Positions 31,045 to 39,345 of a stretch of DNA of 43,247 bases are shown piece after piece. A program made the translations under genes and the position numbers. The first letter of the stretch is position 1; each line of letters begins with the position of its first letter. The notes below the pieces were generated by a model. The model saw only the letters and a program-made list of their open reading frames with translations. It did not search any database and was not told the origin of the DNA. Origin of the DNA: Patescibacteria group bacterium (lineage in GTDB: Bacteria > Patescibacteriota > UBA1384 > 2-12-FULL-50-11); NCBI GenBank assembly GCA_022843855.1, contig JALHMV010000005.1, positions 1 through 43,247 of the forward strand, in the 5' to 3' direction.

Positions 31045-32028
31045 ATGAGGTCGGTTCCGGCACTCGTCACTAGCACTGTTTTTTTGCTGACGCTGGGCAG
31101 TTTATTTTTCCGTTCAACACCCCCAACCGCCGTGCCCGTTGTGGCGGCTGACACGAAGGCAAACCATCCAGAAGAAACATTTACCGCTGACAGTTCGGCC
31201 CGAACGGTGGTTGCGTCTTTTGCCCAAGCAGGACGGCCGTATTACCCCGAGGATAAAGTTGTTGCCTTTCCGGATCCAGCTCTTGGTCTTGGGACGGTTA
31301 TCACTGTTACCCGGGCGATGCCGGTGGTGGTTCAGGACGGGAAAAGAACTACGACGCTTCGAACCTGGCAAAGCACCGTTGAAGGTTTGCTAAACGAGAA
31401 AAAATTAGAATTGGGAGCGGAAGACCGGATCTCACCAACCGGACCAACGTCGCTATCGCCCAATCTTCGCATTGTTATTACTCGCGTCGCTCGAACCCAG
31501 GTAGTTGAAAAAGAAACGATTGTGTTTCAAACAGTCATCGAGAAAGACTACAGTCAGTTTGTCGGTGGTCAGAAGGTGGTTCAGGCGGGTAAGAATGGTG
31601 AGAAAGAAAAAACCTACCTCCTTATTCGAGAAGACGGTGAGCTGATCAGTAAGACACTGCTTTCCAGCGCCACAACCACCCAGCCGCAAACCCAGCGAAT
31701 CCAACAAGGCGGTTTAAATCCGGTTATGGCCAAGTGCGTTCAATATAAGGATTGGGTTGTTGATGCGAGCAAAAAGAACGGCATCGACCCCAACGCGCTG
31801 TTTTACCGACTACAAAAAGAAAGTAGCTGCAACCCCTATGCGGTTGGTTACGGACCAAAAGGCCAGGTCTACGAGGGAATGTTTCAGTATCAAAAAGGCG
31901 AACTGTGGAATACGCTCAGTACTAATGCTGGCTTTGCTGGTAAAAGCGTCTGGGACGCCAAGGCGCAAATCTACGTGACGGCATGGGCATGGGCCAACGG
32001 TCATCGTTCGCGCTGGCCGAGTCCTTAG
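31045..32028 (+). CDS. Secreted DUF348-G5-lysozyme-like cell wall hydrolase (Rpf/YabE-like)
   Basis: The product of 327 residues has an N-terminal signal or anchor helix (about 5-35), a DUF348 ubiquitin-like module (about 83-130: GTVITVTRAMPVVVQDGK), a G5 domain (about 148-205: VVEKETIVFQTVIEKD) and a C-terminal lysozyme-like/transglycosylase domain with likely catalytic Glu259 in LQKESSCNPYAVG and a WAWANGHR end. This order is known from actinobacterial Rpf and Bacillus YabE proteins, which cut peptidoglycan outside the cell during growth or resuscitation. A pair of Cys (231 and 262) may form a disulfide. It has a good promoter of its own. Confidence 0.8.
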   Translation: MRSVPALVTSTVFLLTLGSLFFRSTPPTAVPVVAADTKANHPEETFTADSSARTVVASFAQAGRPYYPEDKVVAFPDPALGLGTVITVTRAMPVVVQDGKRTTTLRTWQSTVEGLLNEKKLELGAEDRISPTGPTSLSPNLRIVITRVARTQVVEKETIVFQTVIEKDYSQFVGGQKVVQAGKNGEKEKTYLLIREDGELISKTLLSSATTTQPQTQRIQQGGLNPVMAKCVQYKDWVVDASKKNGIDPNALFYRLQKESSCNPYAVGYGPKGQVYEGMFQYQKGELWNTLSTNAGFAGKSVWDAKAQIYVTAWAWANGHRSRWPSP

Positions 32029-32134
32029 ACTCGATTTATCTTCTCGCGATCGCTACAATCGACTCTGACCGTAGGACGTATTCTTTGAGCGCACCTGCAC
32101 AACCCAAGACCACATTTAAGACAAGGTTTCAAGG

Positions 32135-32140
32135 TATAAT
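32135..32140 (+). promoter_or_regulatory. -10 box of rsmA
   Basis: A perfect TATAAT exactly 7 nt before ATG 32148, placing the transcription start on the A of the start codon. Confidence 0.6.
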
Positions 32141-32147
32141 ACGGGCG

Positions 32148-32945
32148 ATGGATCCCCGCGCGATACTTCAAGAACTCCAACGAAAGGCCAAGAAACAATT
32201 TGGCCAGAATTTTTTGATCGATAGCGAGGTACTCGACGATATCGTGGCAGCTGCCGGTCTTACTGCGAACGATACCGTTGTCGAAATCGGTCCCGGTTTG
32301 GGGGCGCTTACCTTCGAGCTAGCCAAACGGATAAAGCGGGTCGTTTCGATTGAAGCCGACTACGACTTAGCCAGCTATCTTCGCCCGAAACTACCGAAGA
32401 ACGTCGACCTGATCGCCGGCGATGCGCTCCAAACCGACTGGCATGTAACGATCGAGGACGACTATAAGATTGTCGCCAATATCCCGTACTCGATCACCTC
32501 ACCGCTCTTACGTAAGATCTATACGCATACCCACCCACCCACGACAGTCGTACTATTGGTTCAGAAAGAATTAGCCGAGCGGATTACCGCCCCAGCGGGT
32601 AGCAGCAATCGGGGCATGCTGACCCTGCTCACCGAGGCGTCTGCCCGTGCTGAGATCGTCCGAACCGTCCCGGCCGTGTCTTTTTACCCAGTACCAAAAG
32701 TCGAGTCGGCAGTGATCCGTCTTGTGCCGAAGCAAAACGAGATGTCGTCGATCTTTTGGCCGGCCGTTGAGGCGGGATTCAGGCACAAGCGCCAAACGCT
32801 GGCTAACTCACTGAAAGATATCCAAGTGAGCAAGGAACAAAGCGAGAAGCTCTTGGCCGAACTCGGCCTCGACCCAATGGTTCGCCCGCAAGTACTCTCG
32901 TTTTCAGATTGGCAGCACCTATCGCTGTTGATCCAGGGAAAGTAA
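32148..32945 (+). CDS. rsmA: 16S rRNA dimethyladenosine transferase
   Basis: The product of 265 residues dimethylates two adjacent adenosines near the 3' end of 16S rRNA. The KKQFGQNFLID start, SAM motif VVEIGPGLGALTFELAK, catalytic NIPYSITSPLL (the N-I/L-P-Y motif) and the VPAVSFYPVPKVESAVIRL segment are all family marks. I place the start at ATG 32148 because it matches homologues and lies just behind TATAAT; the frame is open upstream but that part overlaps the previous gene. Loss of this enzyme gives kasugamycin resistance in other bacteria. Confidence 0.95.
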   Translation: MDPRAILQELQRKAKKQFGQNFLIDSEVLDDIVAAAGLTANDTVVEIGPGLGALTFELAKRIKRVVSIEADYDLASYLRPKLPKNVDLIAGDALQTDWHVTIEDDYKIVANIPYSITSPLLRKIYTHTHPPTTVVLLVQKELAERITAPAGSSNRGMLTLLTEASARAEIVRTVPAVSFYPVPKVESAVIRLVPKQNEMSSIFWPAVEAGFRHKRQTLANSLKDIQVSKEQSEKLLAELGLDPMVRPQVLSFSDWQHLSLLIQGK

Positions 32946-32986
32946 GCGTCTACAATTCATAGACCGTTTTGTACCGGTGGATTGCA

Positions 32987-33211
32987 ATGAAAGATCGGCT
33001 CGAAAACTTTCTCGGCCTCAGCTATCTGATCGCCCTGGTTGGCCTGACGCTTTTGTGGCTAGCCCTCCTCGTTACGGGAACGGCCTGGCTCTTTACTCGG
33101 ACATGGAGCTGGGAGCTGTTCCGCGGCGCTTTCGGTGTGCTTAGCGTCGCCCTGCTCCTGGTTGGCGCCTACCTTACGTGGATCACCCAAGCGAACGGAC
33201 CGCCGGCGTAG
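32987..33211 (+). CDS. Small membrane protein (74 residues)
   Basis: ATG 32987 is preceded by GGTGG at about 6 nt and by TACAAT (32951-32956 region) further up. The product has two hydrophobic segments (about 10-36 and 45-65) separated by TRTWSWELFRG, giving a helical hairpin. The family is not recognised. It stands between rsmA and rsmI on the same strand and is followed by a perfect palindrome. Confidence 0.55.
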   Translation: MKDRLENFLGLSYLIALVGLTLLWLALLVTGTAWLFTRTWSWELFRGAFGVLSVALLLVGAYLTWITQANGPPA

Positions 33212-33242
33212 GCGAAGATCAGACGCACTTCCGTCCCCCTTG

Positions 33243-33264
33243 TGGCCAGCGAGCTCGCTGGCCA
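33243..33264. repeat. Perfect 22-bp palindrome before rsmI
   Basis: Two 11-nt arms, TGGCCAGCGAG and CTCGCTGGCCA, meet without spacer. As RNA it could fold into a 9-bp hairpin with an AGCT loop followed by TTATACTT, a weak terminator for the small membrane gene. As DNA it could be an operator, because its right end is 1 nt from the rsmI -10 box. Confidence 0.55.
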
Positions 33265-33265
33265 T

Positions 33266-33271
33266 TATACT
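33266..33271 (+). promoter_or_regulatory. -10 box of rsmI
   Basis: TATACT, 10 nt before ATG 33282, directly after the palindrome, which would cover the spacer region of the promoter. Confidence 0.5.
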
Positions 33272-33281
33272 TACGCCAATA

Positions 33282-33959
33282 ATGCTTTACCTTGTCGCCA
33301 CCCCAATCGGCAATTTGGCTGACATCACCTTTCGGGCGGTGGAAACGCTCAGAAACGTCGACAGAATTTACTGCGAGGACACCCGTCGGACGCGGATTTT
33401 ACTGGATCACTACAATATTCAGAAACCGCTTGAGAGCTACCATCATCACAGTGACTACAAAATTGGGGCAATTACCAACATGCTCAAAAGCGGTCAGTCG
33501 GTTGCCTACGTGAGCGACGCCGGCACCCCTGGTCTGGCCGATCCTGGCGGCAAGCTAGTTGCCGCCGCTCGAGCAGCCGGTCTGCCAGTTGTACCGATAC
33601 CCGGCCCATCAGCAGTAACAACACTACTATCGGTATCCGGTATGTACGCCAATCAATATTTCTTTGCCGGGTATGTTCCAACTAAGAAGGGTCGCCAAAC
33701 CTTTGTCAAAAGCCTCCTTACCGCTACCGTTCCGACCGTCTTTTTCGAAACAGCGCCACGCTTTCTTAAGCTACTTGGCGAGATCGAAACCCTCGGCGGC
33801 GCCGAGCGCAGGTTGGTTGTCGGTCGCGAGCTGACCAAGCAGTTCGAAGAGATACGCAACGGCACGGTTGTCGATCTGAAGACACATTTCACTAACGATA
33901 AACCGCGAGGCGAACTGGTTATAATCTTGACAAGTATGGGGACTAAGGAGTATAGTTAA
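33282..33959 (+). CDS. rsmI: 16S rRNA 2'-O-ribose C1402 methyltransferase RsmI
   Basis: The product of 225 residues belongs to the tetrapyrrole-methylase fold. It has the N-terminal LYLVATPIGNLADITFRA, the CEDTRRTRILLDHY segment, VAYVSDAGTPGLADPG and PIPGPSAVTTLLSVSG, all diagnostic for RsmI. It methylates the ribose of C1402 in the ribosomal decoding centre. It lacks the C-terminal domain of about 50 residues found in E. coli RsmI, ending after the catalytic domain. ATG 33282 was chosen over an open upstream extension because the family starts here. Confidence 0.93.
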   Translation: MLYLVATPIGNLADITFRAVETLRNVDRIYCEDTRRTRILLDHYNIQKPLESYHHHSDYKIGAITNMLKSGQSVAYVSDAGTPGLADPGGKLVAAARAAGLPVVPIPGPSAVTTLLSVSGMYANQYFFAGYVPTKKGRQTFVKSLLTATVPTVFFETAPRFLKLLGEIETLGGAERRLVVGRELTKQFEEIRNGTVVDLKTHFTNDKPRGELVIILTSMGTKEYS

Positions 33960-33983
33960 CAAAAGTTCTCATTCACCTCCATC

Positions 33984-34009
33984 TAGGCCGCCCCTTCGGG
34001 GGCGGCCTA
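33984..34009 (+). terminator. Hairpin with UUCG tetraloop after rsmI
   Basis: TAGGCCGCCCC (33984-33994) and GGGGCGGCCTA (33999-34009) form an 11-bp perfect stem closed by TTCG, a very stable loop. It lies 24 nt after the rsmI stop and 20 nt before the metG -10 box. No T-run follows, so termination may be incomplete or the hairpin may protect the mRNA end. Confidence 0.6.
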
Positions 34010-34029
34010 AAAACTTCCCCCGCATCGGG

Positions 34030-34035
34030 TATACT
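34030..34035 (+). promoter_or_regulatory. -10 box of metG
   Basis: TATACT, 6 nt before GTG 34042. No ribosome site is seen. Confidence 0.5.
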
Positions 34036-34041
34036 ACCAGG

Positions 34042-35475
34042 GTGAAAAAGCCAATATACATCACTACCTCGATCGCTTACGTTAACGCCGAACCGCATAT
34101 CGGTTTTTTATACGAGCTTCTCGCGGCCGATGTGCTCAAGCGTTACCACCAGTCGATCGGTCACGAAGTGTTTTTGGTGACCGGTACTGATGAGCACGGC
34201 ACCAAAGTCGCTCAGGCGGCCGCAGCCGCCGGCCAGGAGCCGCAAGCGTACGTTGACCAGGTGGCTGAAAACTTTAAGGCCCTCAAGGATTTTGGAACTG
34301 AGTACGACTATTTTATTCGAACAACTAATCTAGAACACCAGCAGTTTGTGCAGGAAAAATGGACGAAGCTTGTCGAGGCGGGTGTGCTGCAAAAGAAGCC
34401 GTACAAGGGCTTCTACTGCTCGGGGTGTGAGGCTTTCAAAAACGAAAGTGAGATCAAGGACGGTAAGTGCGTTATTCACGAACGCGATCTTGAACAGATC
34501 GAAGAGGAGAACTGGTTTTTAATTCTGAGCGACAATCTTAAGTCCGGCATCAAGAAGTTTATTGAGGAGTGCGTCGAACCAGCTACGAGGCGACAAGAAG
34601 TTCTGAACGTACTTGAAAGCGGCGCCTACGACGAGATTTCCGTATCGCGCTCCAGGGAAAAACTAAGTTGGGGCGTGCCGGTACCGAACGACAACACTCA
34701 AACCATGTACGTTTGGGTCGATGCACTCTTCAACTATCTGTCAGCTCTGAAGATAAACAGTAAAGAAAACTACTGGCCGGCTGATATCCAGATTATCGGC
34801 AAGGACATTCTCAAGTTTCACGCGATTATCTGGCCGGCGTTGTTGCTTGCCACTGGTGAAGAATTACCCAAAAAACTCCTCGTTCACGGCTTTATTAATG
34901 TTGACGGCAAAAAGATGTCAAAATCGCTGGGCAACGTCGTAACGCCTGCAGCGCTGAAAGAGCGCTACGGTGTCGAAGCAACACGTTATCTTCTTTTCCG
35001 CCAGCTCAGTTTCTACGACGACTCAAATTTTTCGTGGGACGAATTTGACGCCCTTTATAACGGGGAGTTGGCGAACGGCCTGGGGAATCTGGTTGCTCGG
35101 GTCATAGGATTGGCAAAAGTCATCCCTACGGACGACCTTGCATCGATTCATCAATGGATCGAGGTTCATCGCCGAAAGCAGCAAGCTTTTTTCAGAGAAA
35201 TACTCAAGCGTGACCGAGTAGATTTTCAGAGAGAGGTCGGCGGTTTCGTAGAGGGCGCTGAAGAATCGTTGATCAACAGAGGCGACTCATTCATCACCCG
35301 TAAGCTCTTGTGGCGAGAAACAGAAAAGAAATCGGTCGAGGTTCGGGCGGTCTTTAACCTTGTTCTAGAGCTATCGTTTCGCCTCGAACCGTTCATGCCC
35401 GAGACGGCTAAAGAGATTCGTCGACAACTTGAAACGCTCGAGTCAAAACCGCTCTTCCCCCGACTCCAGAAGTAA
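34042..35475 (+). CDS. metG: Methionyl-tRNA synthetase
   Basis: The product of 477 residues charges tRNA-Met, needed for both initiation and elongation. Seen are ITTSIAYVNAEPHIGF (HIGH box, with Phe at the last place), LVTGTDEHGTKV, the metal-binding knuckle (YCSGCEAF...CVIHERD), KDILKFHAIIWPALL, KKMSKSLGN and an anticodon-binding helical domain. It ends without the C-terminal tRNA-binding domain that longer MetRS carry. The start is a GTG directly behind a -10 box. It is probably a single gene; the transporter gene follows after 80 nt. Confidence 0.95.
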   Translation: MKKPIYITTSIAYVNAEPHIGFLYELLAADVLKRYHQSIGHEVFLVTGTDEHGTKVAQAAAAAGQEPQAYVDQVAENFKALKDFGTEYDYFIRTTNLEHQQFVQEKWTKLVEAGVLQKKPYKGFYCSGCEAFKNESEIKDGKCVIHERDLEQIEEENWFLILSDNLKSGIKKFIEECVEPATRRQEVLNVLESGAYDEISVSRSREKLSWGVPVPNDNTQTMYVWVDALFNYLSALKINSKENYWPADIQIIGKDILKFHAIIWPALLLATGEELPKKLLVHGFINVDGKKMSKSLGNVVTPAALKERYGVEATRYLLFRQLSFYDDSNFSWDEFDALYNGELANGLGNLVARVIGLAKVIPTDDLASIHQWIEVHRRKQQAFFREILKRDRVDFQREVGGFVEGAEESLINRGDSFITRKLLWRETEKKSVEVRAVFNLVLELSFRLEPFMPETAKEIRRQLETLESKPLFPRLQK

Positions 35476-35555
35476 TTTGCAAAAGCCTCGAGTAGCCAGC
35501 ATCATAAATGTATGCTTGGTGACGCTCACTTATTCGCAATCGGAGATTGCTGGGG

Positions 35556-36401
35556 ATGATCACTGCGTTTATTTCTGCGATCGGTACCGCTGCCGGATTG
35601 GTTGTCGACAAGATAACACTCTCTCGCGAGCGAATGGCGCTGCGCGTCTACCTACCGCTCGTTTTTACATTTCTATGCGGGTTTACGCTTCTTCTAACGC
35701 CGTTATTGGGTCGCATAGACTTTACGATCGCCTTTCTACCCAACTCACTCTTTCTGCTTCTTCTGATGGTGATCGTAGCGATCGCGTGGAACGTCCTTTT
35801 CTACCAGAGCGTCAAGAAAGAGCGGATCTACGAGCACGAGGTGATCACAATGACGGCACCGCTCATAACGGTTCTGCTCGCTGCTGTTTTTTTCCCGGAA
35901 GAACGCGACACCACGATCTTTGTCCTTGCTCTTGTTGCCAGTATCGCGCTCTTTGTTGCCCGAAGAGAGAAGGCCCGTTTCATTCTTGATCGCGATGGAT
36001 ACAATCTCCTCCTGGGCGTTATTCTTATGTCCGTCGAAAACATTTTGTTCCGCGAGCTTCTTTACTCGTACACCCCTGTCGCCCTCTATGCGGTGCGGAC
36101 ATTTATCTTGGCCTGTTTCTTCATGGCCTACTACTCGCCGCGATATAAACAAGTCTCGATCAGGCATTGGTGGCTGATCGCCGGCAGCGCCCTGATCGGC
36201 GTTATCTCGATGGTGACCAAGCTGTACGCTTTCGCTGAAATCGGGATCATCTACACCACACTGATCGGCTTGCTGACACCGCTGCTAGTTTTCTTCGCAT
36301 CGTGGGAGATATTCCACGAAAAAATCCGGGCACGGATTGTCGTGGCGGGCATCATCATTCTTGCCGCAGTCAGTTGGGCGACGGTGTTAACCTTCTCGTA
36401 G
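35556..36401 (+). CDS. EamA/DMT-family membrane transporter
   Basis: From ATG 35556 the product has 281 residues and about ten hydrophobic segments in two similar halves, the drug/metabolite transporter (EamA) arrangement. The second half ends with LYAFAEIGIIYTTLIGLLTPLLVFFASWEIFHEKI, a typical DMT closing motif where the carrier's last helices begin. The substrate cannot be told. TTG 35547 is an alternative start. It is one base from tatD, so the two are cotranscribed. Confidence 0.75.
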   Translation: MITAFISAIGTAAGLVVDKITLSRERMALRVYLPLVFTFLCGFTLLLTPLLGRIDFTIAFLPNSLFLLLLMVIVAIAWNVLFYQSVKKERIYEHEVITMTAPLITVLLAAVFFPEERDTTIFVLALVASIALFVARREKARFILDRDGYNLLLGVILMSVENILFRELLYSYTPVALYAVRTFILACFFMAYYSPRYKQVSIRHWWLIAGSALIGVISMVTKLYAFAEIGIIYTTLIGLLTPLLVFFASWEIFHEKIRARIVVAGIIILAAVSWATVLTFS

Positions 36402-36402
36402 G

Positions 36403-37182
36403 ATGTATCTTGTCGATACGCACGCCCATCTTGACTTTAATGACTTTGACCAAGACCGAGCACGACTGATCAGTGAGCTCTCCGAGGCAAAAATCGCCGT
36501 CATTAACCCAGCGACCACTCGCTCCTCAAACGCCCGGATCGATCAGCTCGCGGGTCAACATCCGCTGATCTGGGGCGCGGTCGGCTTGCATCCAACAGAA
36601 ATTACACCAGAAACGTTAGTCGAACTACCGACGCTTTTGAAAGAATGGGACGAGCGCATGAGTCGAAATCATAAGCTGATTGCAGTCGGCGAGATCGGTC
36701 TCGATTACTTTCATCGCAACCATACGGCGGCTACTCAGAAAGCGGCGCTGCGACAGATGCTGACCTTTGCGCTTGATCGCACTGTGCCTGTGATCTTCCA
36801 CTGCCGCCAGGCCTACGGCGATCTAGTGACTATTCTTGAAAACTATCCCGGTATCCGGGGCGTTGTCCATTGTTTTAGCGGTACGCAGACTCAGGCCGAA
36901 CAGTTCATCGGGCTGGGTCTCCATCTTTCGTTCACCAACAACATCACTTACCCGGCCAACGACCAGCTGCGAGCCGTTGTTCGTTCGATTCCGTTCGATC
37001 GACTCATGCTTGAGACCGATGCTCCGTTCTTGCCGCCACACGAACAGCGGGGTCGGCGCAACGACCCTCGCAACGCTCTTCAAGTCGCTCAAACGGTGGC
37101 GATCCTCACTGAGCGATCGGTTGAGGCGGTGGCTACCCAGACCACCACGACAGCTCAGAAATTGTTTAAGATAGATATATGA
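36403..37182 (+). CDS. tatD: TatD-family metal-dependent DNase
   Basis: The product of 259 residues is a TIM-barrel hydrolase with all metal ligands: VDTHAHLD, VGEIGLDY, FHCRQA, VHCFSGT and LETDAPF. TatD enzymes act as 3'-5' exonucleases in DNA repair and possibly as D-aminoacyl-tRNA or other hydrolases. The gene starts one base after the transporter stop and is coupled to the next gene through a 14-codon mini-ORF. Confidence 0.93.
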   Translation: MYLVDTHAHLDFNDFDQDRARLISELSEAKIAVINPATTRSSNARIDQLAGQHPLIWGAVGLHPTEITPETLVELPTLLKEWDERMSRNHKLIAVGEIGLDYFHRNHTAATQKAALRQMLTFALDRTVPVIFHCRQAYGDLVTILENYPGIRGVVHCFSGTQTQAEQFIGLGLHLSFTNNITYPANDQLRAVVRSIPFDRLMLETDAPFLPPHEQRGRRNDPRNALQVAQTVAILTERSVEAVATQTTTTAQKLFKIDI

Positions 37183-37223
37183 TCGAAGTTCTCCACGACC
37201 AAGAGCGGGAGCGCCCTTTATGA
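37179..37223 (+). CDS. 14-codon mini-ORF bridging tatD and the CvpA-CAP gene
   Basis: ATG 37179 overlaps the tatD stop (ATGA), and its TGA (37221-37223) overlaps the next ATG (37220), again as ATGA. The frame encodes MIEVLHDQERERPL. It tiles the 37-nt gap exactly, so ribosomes could pass from tatD to the CvpA-CAP gene without release. A ribosome site (GGGAG) for the next gene lies inside it. The peptide itself may be meaningless. Confidence 0.3.
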   Translation: MIEVLHDQERERPL

Positions 37224-38194
37224 ACTGGATCGACGGTGTTATCATCGGTATCTTTATCTTCTACTTGGTAGAGGGAGTACGGCGAGGCTTCATTGAGCAG
37301 TGTCTGGAACTGCTCGGTTTCTTCTTCTCCCTCCTCTTCACCTTCCTCTCGTATCGTCCGGTGGCTGAGTGGTTAGCAGACAGCGCTGGGCTGCAAGCGT
37401 TTGCGGCTAAACCGGTCGCGTTTCTCGGGCTCTGGATTTTCTTTCAAATCATATATTCGTTTATTCTGCAATTGACCTATCCAAAGGTTCCTGCCCTTCT
37501 CCGCCAAGCCAAGCCGAATCGGCTGGCAGGCGTCATACCGGCGTTTGTAAAGGGCTACATCTTTATCTCGGTTCTCCTCACGCTTTTTCTAGCCCTCACC
37601 ATCCCAGCGAAGCTCAAAACGACCATCGATCAGTCGTTAATTGGGAGCCGATTTGTTGCCCAGTCCGGCAACGTCCAGCAGTACCTGAGTCGGCTACTCG
37701 GCCAAGATATCAAAGACACGCTTACCTTCTTGACGGTTCCGCCCCAATCGGAGGAGATCGTCCAGCCTGACGAACGAGTGATGCTAAAGTTCACCGTCAA
37801 CGATGGGGTCATCGACAAACAAGCCGAACAAGAAATGCTTCAGCGGCTGAACGATGAGCGAGTGAAGGCTGGGCTGAAGCCTCTCGTTTGGAACGAGAAA
37901 GCGGCGGTCGTGGCTCGAATGCACTCAAAAGATATGTTCGCTCGGGGCTACTTCTCCCACGAAGATCTTGAAGGACGATCGCCGTTTGATCGGATGAACG
38001 CCGGCGGCGTTACGTTTACCGCTGCCGGAGAAAATCTGGCCTACGCAGCCACTGTTGAGTTGGCCCATAACGGCTTAATGCGCTCACCTGGCCATCGTGC
38101 GAATATCCTCGAGACCGACTACGGGACGGTCGGTATCGGAGTGATTGACGGCGGAATCTACGGCAAGATGTTCACCCAGGTTTTTACCAATTGA
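37220..38194 (+). CDS. CvpA-family membrane protein fused to CAP/SCP domain
   Basis: The product of 324 residues has an N-terminal CvpA-like part with four membrane helices (about 5-20, 28-45, 65-85, 105-130; WIDGVIIGIFIFYLVEGVRRGF is the CvpA signature) and a C-terminal CAP/SCP (cysteine-rich secretory-type, PR-1) domain from about 200. The CAP cavity residues are present: His235, His247 in YFSHEDL, Glu271 in GENLAY and His292 in SPGHRANIL. The CAP part should face outward. CvpA proteins are linked to colicin V production and envelope resistance; bacterial CAP domains have no settled function. It is followed by a hairpin. Confidence 0.85.
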   Translation: MNWIDGVIIGIFIFYLVEGVRRGFIEQCLELLGFFFSLLFTFLSYRPVAEWLADSAGLQAFAAKPVAFLGLWIFFQIIYSFILQLTYPKVPALLRQAKPNRLAGVIPAFVKGYIFISVLLTLFLALTIPAKLKTTIDQSLIGSRFVAQSGNVQQYLSRLLGQDIKDTLTFLTVPPQSEEIVQPDERVMLKFTVNDGVIDKQAEQEMLQRLNDERVKAGLKPLVWNEKAAVVARMHSKDMFARGYFSHEDLEGRSPFDRMNAGGVTFTAAGENLAYAATVELAHNGLMRSPGHRANILETDYGTVGIGVIDGGIYGKMFTQVFTN

Positions 38195-38216
38195 GGCTCG
38201 ATTTTGCGCCGAGCCT
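38194..38216 (+). terminator. Hairpin after the CvpA-CAP gene
   Basis: AGGCTCG (38194-38200) pairs with CGAGCCT (38210-38216) around a 9-nt loop that begins ATTTT. It starts on the last base of the stop codon. No T-run follows, and the mnmA -10 box begins 5 nt later. Confidence 0.4.
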
Positions 38217-38220
38217 GCGC

Positions 38221-38226
38221 TAAAAT
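38221..38226 (+). promoter_or_regulatory. -10 box of mnmA
   Basis: TAAAAT, 9 nt before ATG 38236, without a ribosome site. Confidence 0.45.
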
Positions 38227-38235
38227 AGGCCGACA

Positions 38236-39345
38236 ATGAAACGGGTTGTCGTGATGATGAGCGGCGGGGTCGATTCTTCAGTTGCAGCAGCGCTACTGAA
38301 AGATCAGGGCTACGACGTGTCCGGCGTCTACATTTTGGGCTGGACAGGAACAGAAAAGTTTCCGTGCTCGTGGCAGCACGAAGAAGCCGATGCCCGTGCC
38401 GTTGCCGCACAACTGGATATCCCGTTTCAGACAATAAATCTCTCGAAAGAGTACGAACAGCAGGTGGTTGACCAGTTCTTCGCCGGCTATCGAAGGGGGA
38501 TAACTCCCAATCCCGACATTCTTTGCAATAGAGAGATAAAATTTAAGGCGCTGTGGCGAGCGGTTCGGTCTCTGGAGCCGGATTATATCGCGACTGGCCA
38601 CTACGCCAGAATAGAAAACGGCTTACTCAAGAAAGGTCGGGACAGCAACAAGGATCAGAGTTACTTCTTGTGGGGGATCGAGCGGAGGATGCTTTCTAAG
38701 ATTCTTTTTCCGGTCGGTGAGTTAGACAAGGTGGACGTTCGTCGGCGAGCTGAGGCGTTTGGGCTTGCGACAGCCGCAAAGAAGGATAGTCAAGGAATCT
38801 GTTTTATCGGACCGCTGCGAGTACGAGAATTTTTGCGCACTGAGCTGCGACCGATCTCGGGTGATGCCGTGCTCTCGGATGGCCGAGTGATAGGCGCCCA
38901 TGACGGGGCTGTCCTCTACACGATCGGACAACGGCTCGGTGCAGGTTCGGTCAACTGGACCGGTGACGTGCCGCCGTTGTTTGTTCTGGCGAAAGACCTG
39001 GCAACAAACCGATTGGTTGTCGGTCGTGACGCTGAGTGTTACGCCACTCAGGTTGTTGCATGTGGCCCCAATTGGTTGGCGGATCTTCAATTGCCTGTTC
39101 GGGTCAAGGCCAAAAGTCGATACCGGCAGGCCGATGTGATAGCGACCGTTGAAGTCCGTAGCGACGGTCGCCTGCTTGTTACCTTCGACGAGCCGGTTCG
39201 GGCGCTGACTGCTGGTCAGTCGTTGGTGTTCTACGACGACGAAACGCTCCTCGGAGGAGCGATCATCGAGGCTATCCCCGCGCAGGATTTGCTGATAGAA
39301 AAGAGTAATGGGAGAGCTCGAATCAGCGCGCACATCGCATCGTAA
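38236..39345 (+). CDS. mnmA: tRNA-specific 2-thiouridylase MnmA
   Basis: The product of 369 residues adds sulfur to the wobble uridine of tRNAs for Lys, Glu and Gln. It has the PP-loop MSGGVDSSVAA, catalytic Cys in NPDILCNREIKF and the second Cys in DSQGICFIG that together form the persulfide pair, the tRNA-binding ATGHYAR, and a C-terminal beta barrel. The end overlaps the following protease gene by 38 nt. The sulfur donor genes are not in the window. Confidence 0.95.
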   Translation: MKRVVVMMSGGVDSSVAAALLKDQGYDVSGVYILGWTGTEKFPCSWQHEEADARAVAAQLDIPFQTINLSKEYEQQVVDQFFAGYRRGITPNPDILCNREIKFKALWRAVRSLEPDYIATGHYARIENGLLKKGRDSNKDQSYFLWGIERRMLSKILFPVGELDKVDVRRRAEAFGLATAAKKDSQGICFIGPLRVREFLRTELRPISGDAVLSDGRVIGAHDGAVLYTIGQRLGAGSVNWTGDVPPLFVLAKDLATNRLVVGRDAECYATQVVACGPNWLADLQLPVRVKAKSRYRQADVIATVEVRSDGRLLVTFDEPVRALTAGQSLVFYDDETLLGGAIIEAIPAQDLLIEKSNGRARISAHIAS

